A stretch of 37,224 nucleotides of DNA from a virus, in the IMG/VR virus record IMGVR_UViG_3300032288_001288, positions 1-37,224 of that record; one strand, 5' to 3'. A program made the translations under genes and the position numbers. This document shows, in pieces, positions 1 through 9,200 of the stretch. The stretch's first letter is position 1. Each line of letters begins with the position of its first letter. Below the pieces are notes generated by a model that did not search any database, was not told the origin of the DNA, and saw only the letters and a program-made list of their open reading frames with translations.

Positions 1-1
1 A

Positions 2-391
2 ATGATGCGTCGATGCTATAACCCAGCAGACAAGGACTACCCGCGATGGGGCGACAAAGGCGTTTCCGTGCATGCGCCGTGGCACGATTACGCTACGTTT
101 GCACAAGAGGTTGGGGAGCCGTCTGGGGCAGAGACGTTTGATCGAATCGACACAGCGGGAAATTACGAGCCCGGGAATGTGCGCTGGGCCTCCCCAACGG
201 TACAAGCAAGGAATATCCGGGTGCCAAAGGCGAGCAAAACCGGCGTCACGGGCGTTCTTTTCCATGGCGGGAAATACTATGCCGCCATAACAGTGAAGAG
301 TAAAAAGTATTACTCAAAGTGTTTTACAACATTGGAAGAAGCCGCAGCAGCACGTAAAGAACTTGAGCGCCTGCACTGGGGTGTAGCATGA
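2..391 (+). CDS. HNH/AP2-type endonuclease-like protein, 5' end cut by window edge
   Basis: The first ~70 residues show the phage pattern RCYNP..Y..WGDKGV...WHDY.TF....G.P....FDRID..GNYEPGNVRWA, a degenerate HNH-like module in which the DRID and GN-x-RWA blocks stand where the metal-binding fold lies. The last ~50 residues (TGVTGV....KYYAAITV....Y....F.TLEEAAAAR) match an AP2 DNA-binding domain of three strands and a helix. Relatives normally have about 10-20 residues before the RCYNP block, so the real start is probably left of base 1 and the Met at base 2 is internal. It overlaps the next gene by ATGA. Family knowledge: free-standing homing-type endonucleases that nick DNA and spread themselves. 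Activity here is not proven. Confidence 0.75.
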   Translation: MMRRCYNPADKDYPRWGDKGVSVHAPWHDYATFAQEVGEPSGAETFDRIDTAGNYEPGNVRWASPTVQARNIRVPKASKTGVTGVLFHGGKYYAAITVKSKKYYSKCFTTLEEAAAARKELERLHWGVA

Positions 392-1023
392 CCTTCATCG
401 TCACAACCGACTTACAGATTGACCGGATTACTGCGCCGCGTCTACCGGCGGCTCCAAAAGAATACGAGAGTCGGTATCACGATCAGTTTGCGGACATCCT
501 GCGTCTATATTTCAACCGCCTTGACGGTGTACTGGCGCGGTTGAACACTTTATCCGTTCCGTATGGCGCGTTTTCCAGCGATCAAGACCAGACCACTACC
601 GCAAACGTAGCCACGTTGATGACGCTAAACACCACGGATTTTAACAATGGTGTAAGCATTTCAAGTTCTAAAATCACGGTAGCCACTGCGGGCATTTACA
701 ACTTGCAGTTTAGTGCGCAGTTTGTAAACACAGACTCTAATGTTCAAGATGTTTACATCTGGCTAAAACAAAGCGGGGTAGATATATCGGGGTCAACTGG
801 CTTTGTATCTATTCCAAGCAGGCACGGAGGTACGGATGGACACGCAATTGTTGGTTGGAATTATTTTTTAAGTATGACGGCGGGTCAGTACATAGAAATC
901 TATTGGTCTGTGCCTAACGCCGCCGTGTCCATTCAGCACCTTGCCGCTTCCGGCACACCGACTAAGCCGTCTACTCAGTCTGTGGTGGCAACAATGACAT
1001 TTGTCTCCGCGCTCCCCCCATGA
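388..1023 (+). CDS. C1q/TNF-like jelly-roll virion protein, probable fibre or receptor-binding protein
   Basis: 211 residues. The N-terminal ~52 residues (LPAAPKEYESRYHDQFADILRLYF... then a Leu-spaced helix) resemble the attachment helix found in many short-tailed phage fibre proteins. From about residue 58 the pattern YGAFSSDQDQTT....V.TLNTTDFNNGVSI..SKITVATAGIYNLQFSAQF is the classic start of a C1q-like jelly roll, continuing to TMTFVS at the C-terminus, so one full domain of ~150 residues is present. Such domains usually form trimers exposed on the particle. The ATG overlaps the upstream stop (ATGA) and the Shine-Dalgarno is weak, so translation is probably coupled. Binding partner unknown. 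Assignment to the virion rests on fold type and on the structural neighbours. Confidence 0.7.
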   Translation: MTFIVTTDLQIDRITAPRLPAAPKEYESRYHDQFADILRLYFNRLDGVLARLNTLSVPYGAFSSDQDQTTTANVATLMTLNTTDFNNGVSISSSKITVATAGIYNLQFSAQFVNTDSNVQDVYIWLKQSGVDISGSTGFVSIPSRHGGTDGHAIVGWNYFLSMTAGQYIEIYWSVPNAAVSIQHLAASGTPTKPSTQSVVATMTFVSALPP

Positions 1024-1057
1024 TAGACTCGATCAACCCCTTTTCCGTGAGGCAAAC

Positions 1058-2299
1058 ATGAGCCTTCAACAACTTGCCGCGCAGCATATGGCTGCTCAAG
1101 GGCGCGGCCCCGATTCACAACTTGTCCACATGTCCCCCCGCGAAGTCGTTGGGTTGCAGGCTTTGGCCAAAGCTAGTGGGGGCTCACTTACTACCAACCC
1201 GCAGACAGGTCTGCCCGAGGCGGGCTTTCTGGACAAGATGCTGCCGCTGCTGATCGGTGCCGGGATCACCGCCGCTACTGGCGGCGCTGCTGCGCCTTGG
1301 ATGGTCGGGTTGGGGATTGGGGGCCTTGAAACAGCGCGTACCGGCAGTTTGAGCAAAGGTCTCATGGCCGGTCTCGGTGCTTACGGCGGCGCAGGTATTG
1401 GCGCAGGCTTGATGGGTGCTGGCGCGGAGACGCTTGGCGCGACCGCCAACGCAATGGGTGTCCCCGCAGCAACAGGGGCCGGATCGCAAGCAGCGATGCT
1501 GGCCGCACAGAACCAGGGTTTTGGTCAAGCCGGTTTAGAAGCCCTTGGGCAAAGCGCCGCTACAGCGCCGGGCGCATTTACCGGTTTTGTACAAACGCCT
1601 GTGCAGTCCATGACTTCTGGCGCAATGGGGTTGACAGAAGCTCCGGGGCGCTCGGCGTTTATGAACGCGATTGGTGGGGGCAAAGAAGCGCTCAAACTGG
1701 GGGCAGCCGCCGCAGCACCTATGCTTATGCCGGAACCGCCCAAGCCCCTCGACATCCCCATGAGCGGGCCCAACCCGTACCGATTCCGTTTTGAGCCGGG
1801 GCAGATTGAGAACCCCGAAGCAGGCTACACCGGCCCCGTCTCTGGCCAACGTCAATACTTTGATCCGCGCTACATTGCGTATGCTGGCGGCGGCCCGGTT
1901 GAAGAAATGTCTACTGCGAATGTGTACGACATGCAGAACGCACGGGGCGGCGTCTCTGATATGGGTATTGATAACTCGACGGGTATGCAGCGTATGGCCC
2001 GTGGCGGCATCTCACACCTTGGCGACTACTCCGACGGTGGCCGCTTGCTTAGGGGCCCTGGTGATGGCGTCTCCGACAGCATCCCCGCCATGATCGGCAG
2101 CAAGCAGCCCGCACGCCTTGCCGATGGTGAGTTTGTGGTGCCTGCGCGGATCGTCTCTGAGCTGGGTAACGGCTCGACCGAGGCCGGTGCACGTAAGCTC
2201 TACGCCATGCTGGACCGCATCCAAAGCGCTCGCGGCAAAACCACCGGCAAGAACAAAGTGGCGGCTAACTCCCGCGCTGACAAATACCTGCCAGCATGA
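1058..2299 (+). CDS. Gly/Ala-rich putative virion protein with C-terminal GEFVVPA motif
   Basis: I place the start at ATG 1058 (MSLQQLAAQHMA) because GTGAGG lies 5 bases upstream; an in-frame TTG at 1001 lacks a good site and overlaps the previous gene. The product is 413 residues. Residues ~60-150 are glycine/alanine-rich helical stretches (LLIGAGITAATGGAAAPWMVGLG and following) resembling membrane-inserting segments of ejected virion proteins. The C-terminal part has YAGGGPV, ARGGVSDMG, ARGGISHLGDYSDGG, then GPGDGVSDSIPA and LADGEFVVPARIVSELGNGS, a signature I recognise from aquatic phage structural proteins without an assigned role. The gene lies between a fibre-like gene and the other probable virion genes. 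Injected or tail-associated role is inference. Confidence 0.65.
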   Translation: MSLQQLAAQHMAAQGRGPDSQLVHMSPREVVGLQALAKASGGSLTTNPQTGLPEAGFLDKMLPLLIGAGITAATGGAAAPWMVGLGIGGLETARTGSLSKGLMAGLGAYGGAGIGAGLMGAGAETLGATANAMGVPAATGAGSQAAMLAAQNQGFGQAGLEALGQSAATAPGAFTGFVQTPVQSMTSGAMGLTEAPGRSAFMNAIGGGKEALKLGAAAAAPMLMPEPPKPLDIPMSGPNPYRFRFEPGQIENPEAGYTGPVSGQRQYFDPRYIAYAGGGPVEEMSTANVYDMQNARGGVSDMGIDNSTGMQRMARGGISHLGDYSDGGRLLRGPGDGVSDSIPAMIGSKQPARLADGEFVVPARIVSELGNGSTEAGARKLYAMLDRIQSARGKTTGKNKVAANSRADKYLPA

Positions 2300-2745
2300 A
2301 CATCCAAGAAGGCAAACTTGAGTGGTTTGGAGGGAACCAAGACGCCCTGAACATGTATCGGGCGTTTGTTTTTCTTGCACACACTTGGGACGATCTGGTT
2401 GACAAAGACAAAGACGTACCGGAAGACGCCATCAACCAAGCCTTTTTAACCGCGCTTGTGTACTTGCCTGCAAACCCTTTTTACCGCAGCATCCAAAATG
2501 ATATTTTGCCCATGTGGCTTGTTGTCGTGTCGTCGTTCCAGACGGCCAATGCCTATGAGCGAAGCAAAGATGCGCACGGTATTGAGATCGCACACGGGCT
2601 GCGCTACGCCGCAGGCAACATCATTGCGTATGCAATACATGTCTGTGTGGGCGCTGAACAAGCTAAGCTACATTTACCAGAGATGTGGAAGGCTATTTTC
2701 CATGAGCGGTTTGATGCTTACCGCGAGGAGCACTTAAATGTTTAA
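2296..2745 (+). CDS. Conserved-looking helical phage protein, function unknown
   Basis: 149 residues, predicted mostly helical, soluble, no signal peptide. The N-terminal part contains HTWDDLVDKDKD, an acidic cluster that resembles metal-binding DDxxD-type motifs of helical-bundle enzymes; the resemblance is too short to claim a fold. A second half with ANAYERSKDAHGIEIAHGLRYAAGNIIAYAIH looks like two packed helices. The start overlaps the previous stop as ATGA, and the end overlaps the next gene by 8 bases, placing it firmly inside the virion gene block. It may be a small virion or assembly protein; I do not recognise a characterised family. Confidence 0.7.
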   Translation: MNIQEGKLEWFGGNQDALNMYRAFVFLAHTWDDLVDKDKDVPEDAINQAFLTALVYLPANPFYRSIQNDILPMWLVVVSSFQTANAYERSKDAHGIEIAHGLRYAAGNIIAYAIHVCVGAEQAKLHLPEMWKAIFHERFDAYREEHLNV

Positions 2746-4543
2746 TGTTTTTAAATGGCTGTTTAACCCCGATTGGTACATCCTGCGTTTGGGCGGGGGT
2801 GATAGCGGCGGCGGCGGCGCTCCTGCGCAGCAAACCAACATCGCGGACCTACCTGAGTGGGCCAAGCCGTATGCGCAGCAGACGCTGGCAATGACACAGG
2901 CAGCAACTACATCACAAAAGCCGCGAGTAGATGCTTCGGGGAACCCTGTAATTAACCCGGAGACGGGCCAGCAATACACGGATATGGCCCCTTCTAAGTT
3001 CCCCACCTACACTGGCGGTGAGCGTATTCAGGGGTTTGATCCGCTGCAACAGCGGGCTTACGAAGGTGTTGGCGGTATGCAAGTTCCTGGGCAGACCGGG
3101 ATGGCGTCCAATATTGCAGAAACCGCCGCCATGCGCGGCCTCAGTACGCAGTACCAACCGGGTTATTTCGGCAATCAATTTCGCGCTCCGGGACAGTACC
3201 AACCCGGGCAGTTTGGCATGATGCAAGCGCAGGCACCGGAGCTGCAGCAGTACCAGATGGGCCCCGCCGAGCGTGTGTACGGAGGCGACTACAGAGCACC
3301 GATGATGGGCACGGCGCAGACGGGCTACAACCCTGAATTGCAGCGGTATCAGATGGGGCCTGCCGAGCGCGTCACCACGCAAGACTACACGGGACAAAAT
3401 GTCGAACAGTACATGAACCCGTTCATGCAGAACGTGGTGGACAAGCAGACTCGGGAAGCAGAGCGCCAAGCAGGACTTGCAGCCAAGCAAGAACGAGCGC
3501 AGTCCATTCAGCGTGGTTCATTTGGCGGTGGTAGGACCGCTGTTAGAGAGGCTGCGGCTGCACGCGATCTTGCCCAACTCAAGAGTGACATCTACGGCAC
3601 CGGCCAACAGGCTGCGTTCCAGAACGCACAGCAGCAGTTCAACACTCAGCAGCAGCGGGAGATGGCTGCGCAGCAGGCCAACCAAGCGGCGGGGCTTACT
3701 ACTGGGCAGCAAAATCTTGCTGCTAACTTAGGCGTTCAGCAGCTCGGAACTCAGACTGGGCTGCAAACGTCGCTGGCAAATCTCAGCGCAGAACAACAAG
3801 CCAATGTGCAGAACCAAGCCGCACAGCTTCAGACCCAGGGGCTTACCGCTGGCCAAGCGATGCAGGCGGCGCTGGCTAACCAGCAAGCCGGGCTCACCAC
3901 CGGGCAGCAAAACTTGGCAGCTCAGCTTGGCATTCAGCAGCTTGGCTCGGGCCAGAATTTGCAAGCACAGCTTGCCAACCAGCAGGCGTTCCAGCAGGCA
4001 CAGGCTCAGCGTGAAGCGTCGCGTCAGTTTGGTGCGGGACAGGCAATGACTGCCGCGCAGGCACGCGCACAGTACGGCCTTGCCGGACAGCAGCTTGGAG
4101 AGCAGTCACGCCAGTACGGCGCTGGTTACGGGCTACAGGGTTTGGGCACTGCCCTTCAAGGCGCGGGGCAGTTGGGGCAACTTGGTCAACAGCAGTTCGG
4201 GCAGCAAAAAGATATCTACGGGCTGCAAAATCAGTTCGGTGCGCAGCAGCAAGCGCTGGAGCAGCAACGCCTGTCGCAGCGGTACCAAGACTTCCTTAAT
4301 GAGCAGCGCTACCCGTACCAGCAGTTGGAGTTCATGTCGAACATCTTGCGCGGCACGCCGATGGGTACGGTTAACACAATGTACGCCCAACAGCCTAGCA
4401 TGTCTTCGCAGCTTGCCGGTCTGGGCTTGGCAGGGGCGGGTATGTACGGGCTGGCCAACCGCAAAAAAGGCGGCGCGATCAAGGACAAAGAAAAGACACG
4501 CGCAGGCTTGAACGAGCTGGCACTGATGAAGATGGGGGCTTGA
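2738..4543 (+). CDS. Gln/Ala-rich repeat virion protein, putative internal or ejection protein
   Basis: 601 residues. ATG at 2738 has GAGGAG 7 bases upstream. Residues 1-27 hold a hydrophobic stretch ending in a Gly run (LRLGGGDSGGGG). Residues ~30-230 are Pro/Gly/Tyr-rich with two copies of QYQMGPAERV. The middle (~230-290) is a charged helix (REAERQAGLAAKQERAQ..., GSFGGGRTAVREAAAARDL). Residues ~315-500 are extremely Gln-rich helical repeats, including two copies of QAGLTTGQQNLAA-type units 66 residues apart. The tail carries RKKGGAIKDKEKTR. This composition is typical of internal core proteins of short-tailed phages that form an ejection conduit. Its position between probable virion genes supports that role, which is otherwise inference. 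Confidence 0.65.
   Translation: MFNVFKWLFNPDWYILRLGGGDSGGGGAPAQQTNIADLPEWAKPYAQQTLAMTQAATTSQKPRVDASGNPVINPETGQQYTDMAPSKFPTYTGGERIQGFDPLQQRAYEGVGGMQVPGQTGMASNIAETAAMRGLSTQYQPGYFGNQFRAPGQYQPGQFGMMQAQAPELQQYQMGPAERVYGGDYRAPMMGTAQTGYNPELQRYQMGPAERVTTQDYTGQNVEQYMNPFMQNVVDKQTREAERQAGLAAKQERAQSIQRGSFGGGRTAVREAAAARDLAQLKSDIYGTGQQAAFQNAQQQFNTQQQREMAAQQANQAAGLTTGQQNLAANLGVQQLGTQTGLQTSLANLSAEQQANVQNQAAQLQTQGLTAGQAMQAALANQQAGLTTGQQNLAAQLGIQQLGSGQNLQAQLANQQAFQQAQAQREASRQFGAGQAMTAAQARAQYGLAGQQLGEQSRQYGAGYGLQGLGTALQGAGQLGQLGQQQFGQQKDIYGLQNQFGAQQQALEQQRLSQRYQDFLNEQRYPYQQLEFMSNILRGTPMGTVNTMYAQQPSMSSQLAGLGLAGAGMYGLANRKKGGAIKDKEKTRAGLNELALMKMGA
3680..3945 (+). repeat. Two 68-base imperfect direct repeats inside the Gln-rich gene
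   Basis: Copies at 3680-3747 and 3878-3945 both encode N-Q-A-(A/G)-L-T-T-G-Q-Q-N-L-A-A-x-L-G-(V/I)-Q-Q followed by L-G. They are 198 bases (66 codons) apart, so duplication kept the frame. DNA differs mainly at third codon positions, which means selection has kept the protein repeat since the duplication. Confidence 0.8.
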
Positions 4544-4544
4544 G

Positions 4545-6257
4545 ATGATTAACGTCAACCAGATCACCTCGCAGCTTGCACGGATGCCTGATCAGGCGCT
4601 GCAGCAGTATGCGCAGATGCACAAGAGTGACCCGTACATCATGGCCTTGGCTCTGTCCGAATCCAACCGCCGCAAGCAGATGCGCAGCGGTGCGCAGATG
4701 AACGCTCCTGAGCAGCCCAAGGTTGTTGACCAAGAGATACAAGGCATGGCCGCCCCCATGCCCGAGAACGTAGGCATCGGCCAGCTCCCCGCAGGCGACA
4801 TGAACTTTGCCAATGGCGGCATCGTTGCGTTCTCTGATGGTGGTGATGTGCCGAGGTATCAGAGCCAGGGGTTGGTACAAAACCCCAGAGGTATACAGTA
4901 TGGTGGCGTCTATCAGGACCAGCCTGGAGCGCCTGCTGGAAGTTCCGGATTTCTTGGCGGCAAAACCGGCTACGAGGGCATGGGGCCGGGAGAATTTCTC
5001 CAGGCAATTTACGAAGACCTAAAACGTAAAATAGGTCCGGGGCTGTCGCCCACAGATCGCGCTAAAGCCGAACGCGAGGCGCAAAGACAAGCTAACATGA
5101 TTGCTGCTGGCCATGTTGCGCCAGACCCACGGGGTTCGACGTACTCACCGGAAAAATACGGCGTGACCAAATCTGCGCCCTTGGTTCCGGGTGCTCGGGG
5201 TGCTTTCTTTCAAGAAGCAACGCCGCCTGTCGATGCCGTTGCCGCGCCCCCTGCCGGTACTGGCGGTCCAGCCCAGCGTCCTCCTGCTGGCGCTCCCGGC
5301 CCTGGCCCTAATGCCACCCCTGCTGCCACAGCTCCTACGCCCCCGCAGGGCGGACTGGCAGACTTGCAAAAGACGTACGAAGACATTTACGCCAAACAAA
5401 CATACAAAGACCCAGCAGCGGCACGGCTTGACGCGCTAAAAGCAAAAGAAACTGCTGCGGCGCAAGCAGAAAAAGCGGCATTGGAGCGCGATCAAGCGCG
5501 TTTTGCCGAAGCGTTCAAAGGTCGTGAAGGACGCCTTGGCAAACGCGAAATCGCTATTGGTGAGCAAAAGGACACAAACACAAACTTGGCGTTGCTCAAT
5601 GCAGGTCTTGCTATCATGTCTACGCCCGGCGGTTTTGCTACCGCGCTTGGCAAAGGCGCTCAAGTAGGAACCGCGCATTTTGCAGCCGGACTGGACAAGC
5701 TTCGTGCAGCGCAAGAAAAGCTGGACGAGGCGCGGGATCGCATGGAAGAACTCAAACTCAACCGTGACGAGATGAGCGCTAAAGAGGTTCGCGCAGCGGA
5801 TAGCAAAATTCGCAATGTTAGTGTTGATGCTGAGAAACGCGCTATTGACGGCATTCGTCAAGCTGCGCAGGTCAACCGCGAGACGGCTAAAACCATCTTT
5901 GATAAAACGGCACAGGTCGGCATCACCCAGCTTGAAGTTGCCGGACGGGAAAGAGTTGCGCAAATCGGTCTGCAAGGCAGCATGGCTCAAGCATCGGCCA
6001 CTCGCGCCGCTTCTGAAGGCGTTCGCATGGCTACCTTGGCTGAAAGCGTTCGCAAAAACATTGCGGCAGAAGCGCTTAAAAAGTTTCCGTACGACACAGC
6101 GAAGCAAGCAGAGTATGCACAGGCCGAGCTTAAGGCGGCTTTACGTTCCAATCCAGCTCTGGCACAATACCTTGGCGTTCCCGGAGGCGGGGGCGCACCG
6201 TCTGGAGCCGATCTGCGGTTTGATGAAAAGACGGGACAATTTGTACCAATGAGGTAA
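4545..6257 (+). CDS. Putative virion structural protein with long coiled coil
   Basis: 570 residues. The start region MINVNQITSQLARMPDQALQQYAQMHKSDPYIMALALSESNRRK and the following block LPAGDMNFANGGIVAFSDGGDVPRY are a pattern I recognise from many environmental phage genomes, always among structural genes and without a proven function. Residues ~205-265 are a Pro/Ala-rich linker. From ~270 to 545 the chain is charged and Ala-rich with heptad-like spacing, interrupted by a Gly-rich hydrophobic patch (LALLNAGLAIMSTPGGFATALGKGAQVG, about 346-373). The C-terminus is Gly-rich. Only one base separates the upstream stop from this ATG, so translation is probably coupled. A tail or internal core role is inferred. 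Confidence 0.65.
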   Translation: MINVNQITSQLARMPDQALQQYAQMHKSDPYIMALALSESNRRKQMRSGAQMNAPEQPKVVDQEIQGMAAPMPENVGIGQLPAGDMNFANGGIVAFSDGGDVPRYQSQGLVQNPRGIQYGGVYQDQPGAPAGSSGFLGGKTGYEGMGPGEFLQAIYEDLKRKIGPGLSPTDRAKAEREAQRQANMIAAGHVAPDPRGSTYSPEKYGVTKSAPLVPGARGAFFQEATPPVDAVAAPPAGTGGPAQRPPAGAPGPGPNATPAATAPTPPQGGLADLQKTYEDIYAKQTYKDPAAARLDALKAKETAAAQAEKAALERDQARFAEAFKGREGRLGKREIAIGEQKDTNTNLALLNAGLAIMSTPGGFATALGKGAQVGTAHFAAGLDKLRAAQEKLDEARDRMEELKLNRDEMSAKEVRAADSKIRNVSVDAEKRAIDGIRQAAQVNRETAKTIFDKTAQVGITQLEVAGRERVAQIGLQGSMAQASATRAASEGVRMATLAESVRKNIAAEALKKFPYDTAKQAEYAQAELKAALRSNPALAQYLGVPGGGGAPSGADLRFDEKTGQFVPMR

Positions 6258-6260
6258 AAC

Positions 6261-9200
6261 ATGCCGTATACCGTTGCTCTTCCAGATGGCCGTGTTGTCG
6301 AATTCCCAGACAGCGTACCAAAAGAAAGGGCAGCGGAGCTGCTACGCCAACAGTTTCCGGCACCCGAACCCAAGTCCGCCGGTTTCTCAGTTAGCGACAT
6401 TTTCACCTCGCTGGGCCAAGGGGCGCTGGGTAGTACCAAGGCACTGACAGATGTTGCCGGTGCTGACAACGTCGCTTCTAAAAAGTTGCAAGAAGCCAGT
6501 GAGGCGCTGCAACAGCGCTTGTCCCCTGAACGGCAAGCTGAACTCAAACGTCAGCAAGAACGAGCGCAAAAAGCCGCAGCCTCTGGCAGCACTTGGGAAG
6601 AGATCAAAGCCGCTGCACAAAGCATTGGTGAAGCCCCGCTACAGTCCACGGCACAGGCGCTGGGCTCGTTTCTCCCCTACATTCCCACAATGTTTCTTGG
6701 CCCTGCCGCTGCCGCGCTGGGTCTCGGTACTAGGGCAACGGCTGCTGCAACCAATGTGGCGAAAGCTGCACCCGCAGCCATTGGAACGGCCCAGGGGGCA
6801 GGCGCGGTTAAGGGTGCCATCTACGAGGGCGTGTACGAGGCCGAGCGCAAAGACGGTGTGCCAGAAGATGCCGCCCGTGCAAAAGCCACCGCCGCACAAG
6901 ATTACTTTGGCAAAAACATTGACCAGATTTTGCTTGGTGCGGGCGTGGGGTATGTCTCGGGCAAGTACGGTGCAGAGAGCCTGCTACGCCCCGGCGCTGC
7001 TGCTAAAGCTGAAGGATCAATGCTGGGTAGGGTCGGCACGGCGCTGGCTACGGATGTGCCGACAGAAGCGCTTCAAGGTGGCCAAGAACAGTTTGCATCA
7101 AACCTTGCGCTGCAGCGTGAAGGGCGAGACGTCCCTTTATTTCAAGGGGTGGCCGCACAGGCCACGCAAGAAGGTCTTATGGGTGCGCTGGGTTCAGCGC
7201 CTGTTGCAGCCATACGCGGCCCCGGTGACGTTAAGCTGCGGGAAGAACAAGACCGTCGGGCACAAGAAAGTGCACGCCTGCAAGCTGAAGCCGAAGCCAA
7301 ACGTGCCGAACAAGACGCCTTTCGGCAGACCCCCGCATATTTGGACGACCTTGAGCAACGCTTCGCCACGCTCAAGACAACGGAACAGCAACTCAAAGCA
7401 GCTATTCCCGGCAAGGTAGACAAGGACGATCTGCTGGCGGTAGAGGAAAAACGCCGGGCTGTTGAAGCGCTTAATGAGTTTAAGAAGAGTGACGAGTACG
7501 GCAACACCATTGATGAATACACAGCGGCTTACGATCAGCTTCGCCCTCGGGTGCAGGAGCGGAAAGCAACAGAGCGCGAGCAGCAGCGCGTTGAGCGTGT
7601 TGGGGCAGCGCCGCAGGGAACTCAGCTTGACCTAGCGGGGGAACCCGGCGCTGTGCAGGACATGTCGCAGATGGGGCAGGTCAGAGCGCTTGAGCAGTAC
7701 ATCAGCTCGTTCGACAAGCAGATAAAGCAAGCTCAGACTGCTGAAGACACTAACCAAGTTCTGGCGCTCAAGAATAAACAGTATGACGCGCAGCAACAGA
7801 TTGCAGCTTTGCTGCCTGACCCGTCGATGCTGGCTGATGCCAAAGCCCTGGCGCAGCGTAATCTTGAAACCTACCAGACGCAGATTAAGACCCTTGCTGA
7901 GCAGGCGGACAAAAAACCTGAACAATACCGGCAACTTGAGCAGCTAAGCAACTTAGCCAATCAAGTGCGGCAAGCTATAACAGGCATTGAGGCTACGCAA
8001 AAAACGGTAGAAAAGTATAAGCCTGTTGAAGTTCAAAAGCCTATTGACAAGACGCAAGAGTTGAATAAGCTGACCAAACAGCTTAGCAAACAGGCGGAGC
8101 TTGGTGAAGACGTTACGCCAACGCTGGAAAAAATCCGCGCACTAGAAACTGTTGCCGAGCAGCCGTCGCTGTTTAGTGAAGAAGACTTGCGCACTGTTAC
8201 CCCGAAAGGGTTGGGTGACTTCATTGCAGACGAGCGCGAGCGCGTCAAAGCGTTGCGTGAAAAACTTGACAGCGAGAGAGCTGCGATGCAGCGCATGGCC
8301 GCAACGCCGCAAACAGAAACTTCGGAAGAAGTGCAGCGTAGGCGTAAAGAGCTTGTTGAAGAAGCGCGTAAAACTGCTGAACAGATCAAACAACGCAATC
8401 AAGACCTTGTAGATATTGAGCGGTTGCAGCAACTTAGCGAGCAGTTCAATCAGCAGCGGCGCACACTTATGGCGCAGAACAAACCTGTGCCTGAGTTGCT
8501 TAACAAGCGGCTTGCAACGTTGCAGCAAGACATCGAGTCAACAACAATGCGGCTCAAGGCTCGGGAGCCTGTACGGGAGGGTCAGCAAACGTTGGCACCG
8601 GCTGCTCCTGAAGGAGAGTTTGCCCCTCGCGTTACCGATGCGCAGCTTATGGAGCAACGTGATCGGGACATTGCCGCGCTGTTGGATCAGTATCTGCCCG
8701 GCGCTTTGGGTGTTACGCCCAAGCAAGAAGTGCTGCAGATTCAGGGACCGGAGGGTCCGCGTGAAGCCCGGATAACAACTTTGGGCGGTGAAAGTTACAA
8801 GGCTTTGCGACAGGAGTTGGAGAACATTCAATCACGGCGGAACAACGTTGTGGAAACGTTGTTTGAAGTTGGTGGGCCTGCGGCAGATGCGCTGCGCAGT
8901 GAGATTGTTATGCTGGTTACGCGTGAGGTTGAGTTGCAGCGCCAGCTCAACAAGCTAAATGCGCTCAGTCCCGAATACCGACAAGACCTGCAGTCACTTG
9001 TTCGCGGCGCATTTACACGCGTCAGTGCTATTCCAAGAAACCGCACTCCCAATCTTGCAGAGCAGCAGTACCTCGATGCCGTTGATAACTTGCAGAGTGT
9101 TGACGATGCAACGCTGGATGCCATCTATGAGATGAACAAACTGGCGTATGACGCTAGGCGGCGTGGAGTTGTAGACATAACTGACTTGGTGCAAAACAAT

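Noticed and set aside
1001-1057. TTG start for the third + strand gene
   Set aside because: It would add residues from the overlap with the C1q-like gene and lacks a Shine-Dalgarno; ATG 1058 has GTGAGG upstream.
2912-3490. 192-residue open frame on the - strand
   Set aside because: Covers the Gln-rich gene; translates to Leu/Arg/His-rich sequence typical of a Gln-codon antisense shadow.
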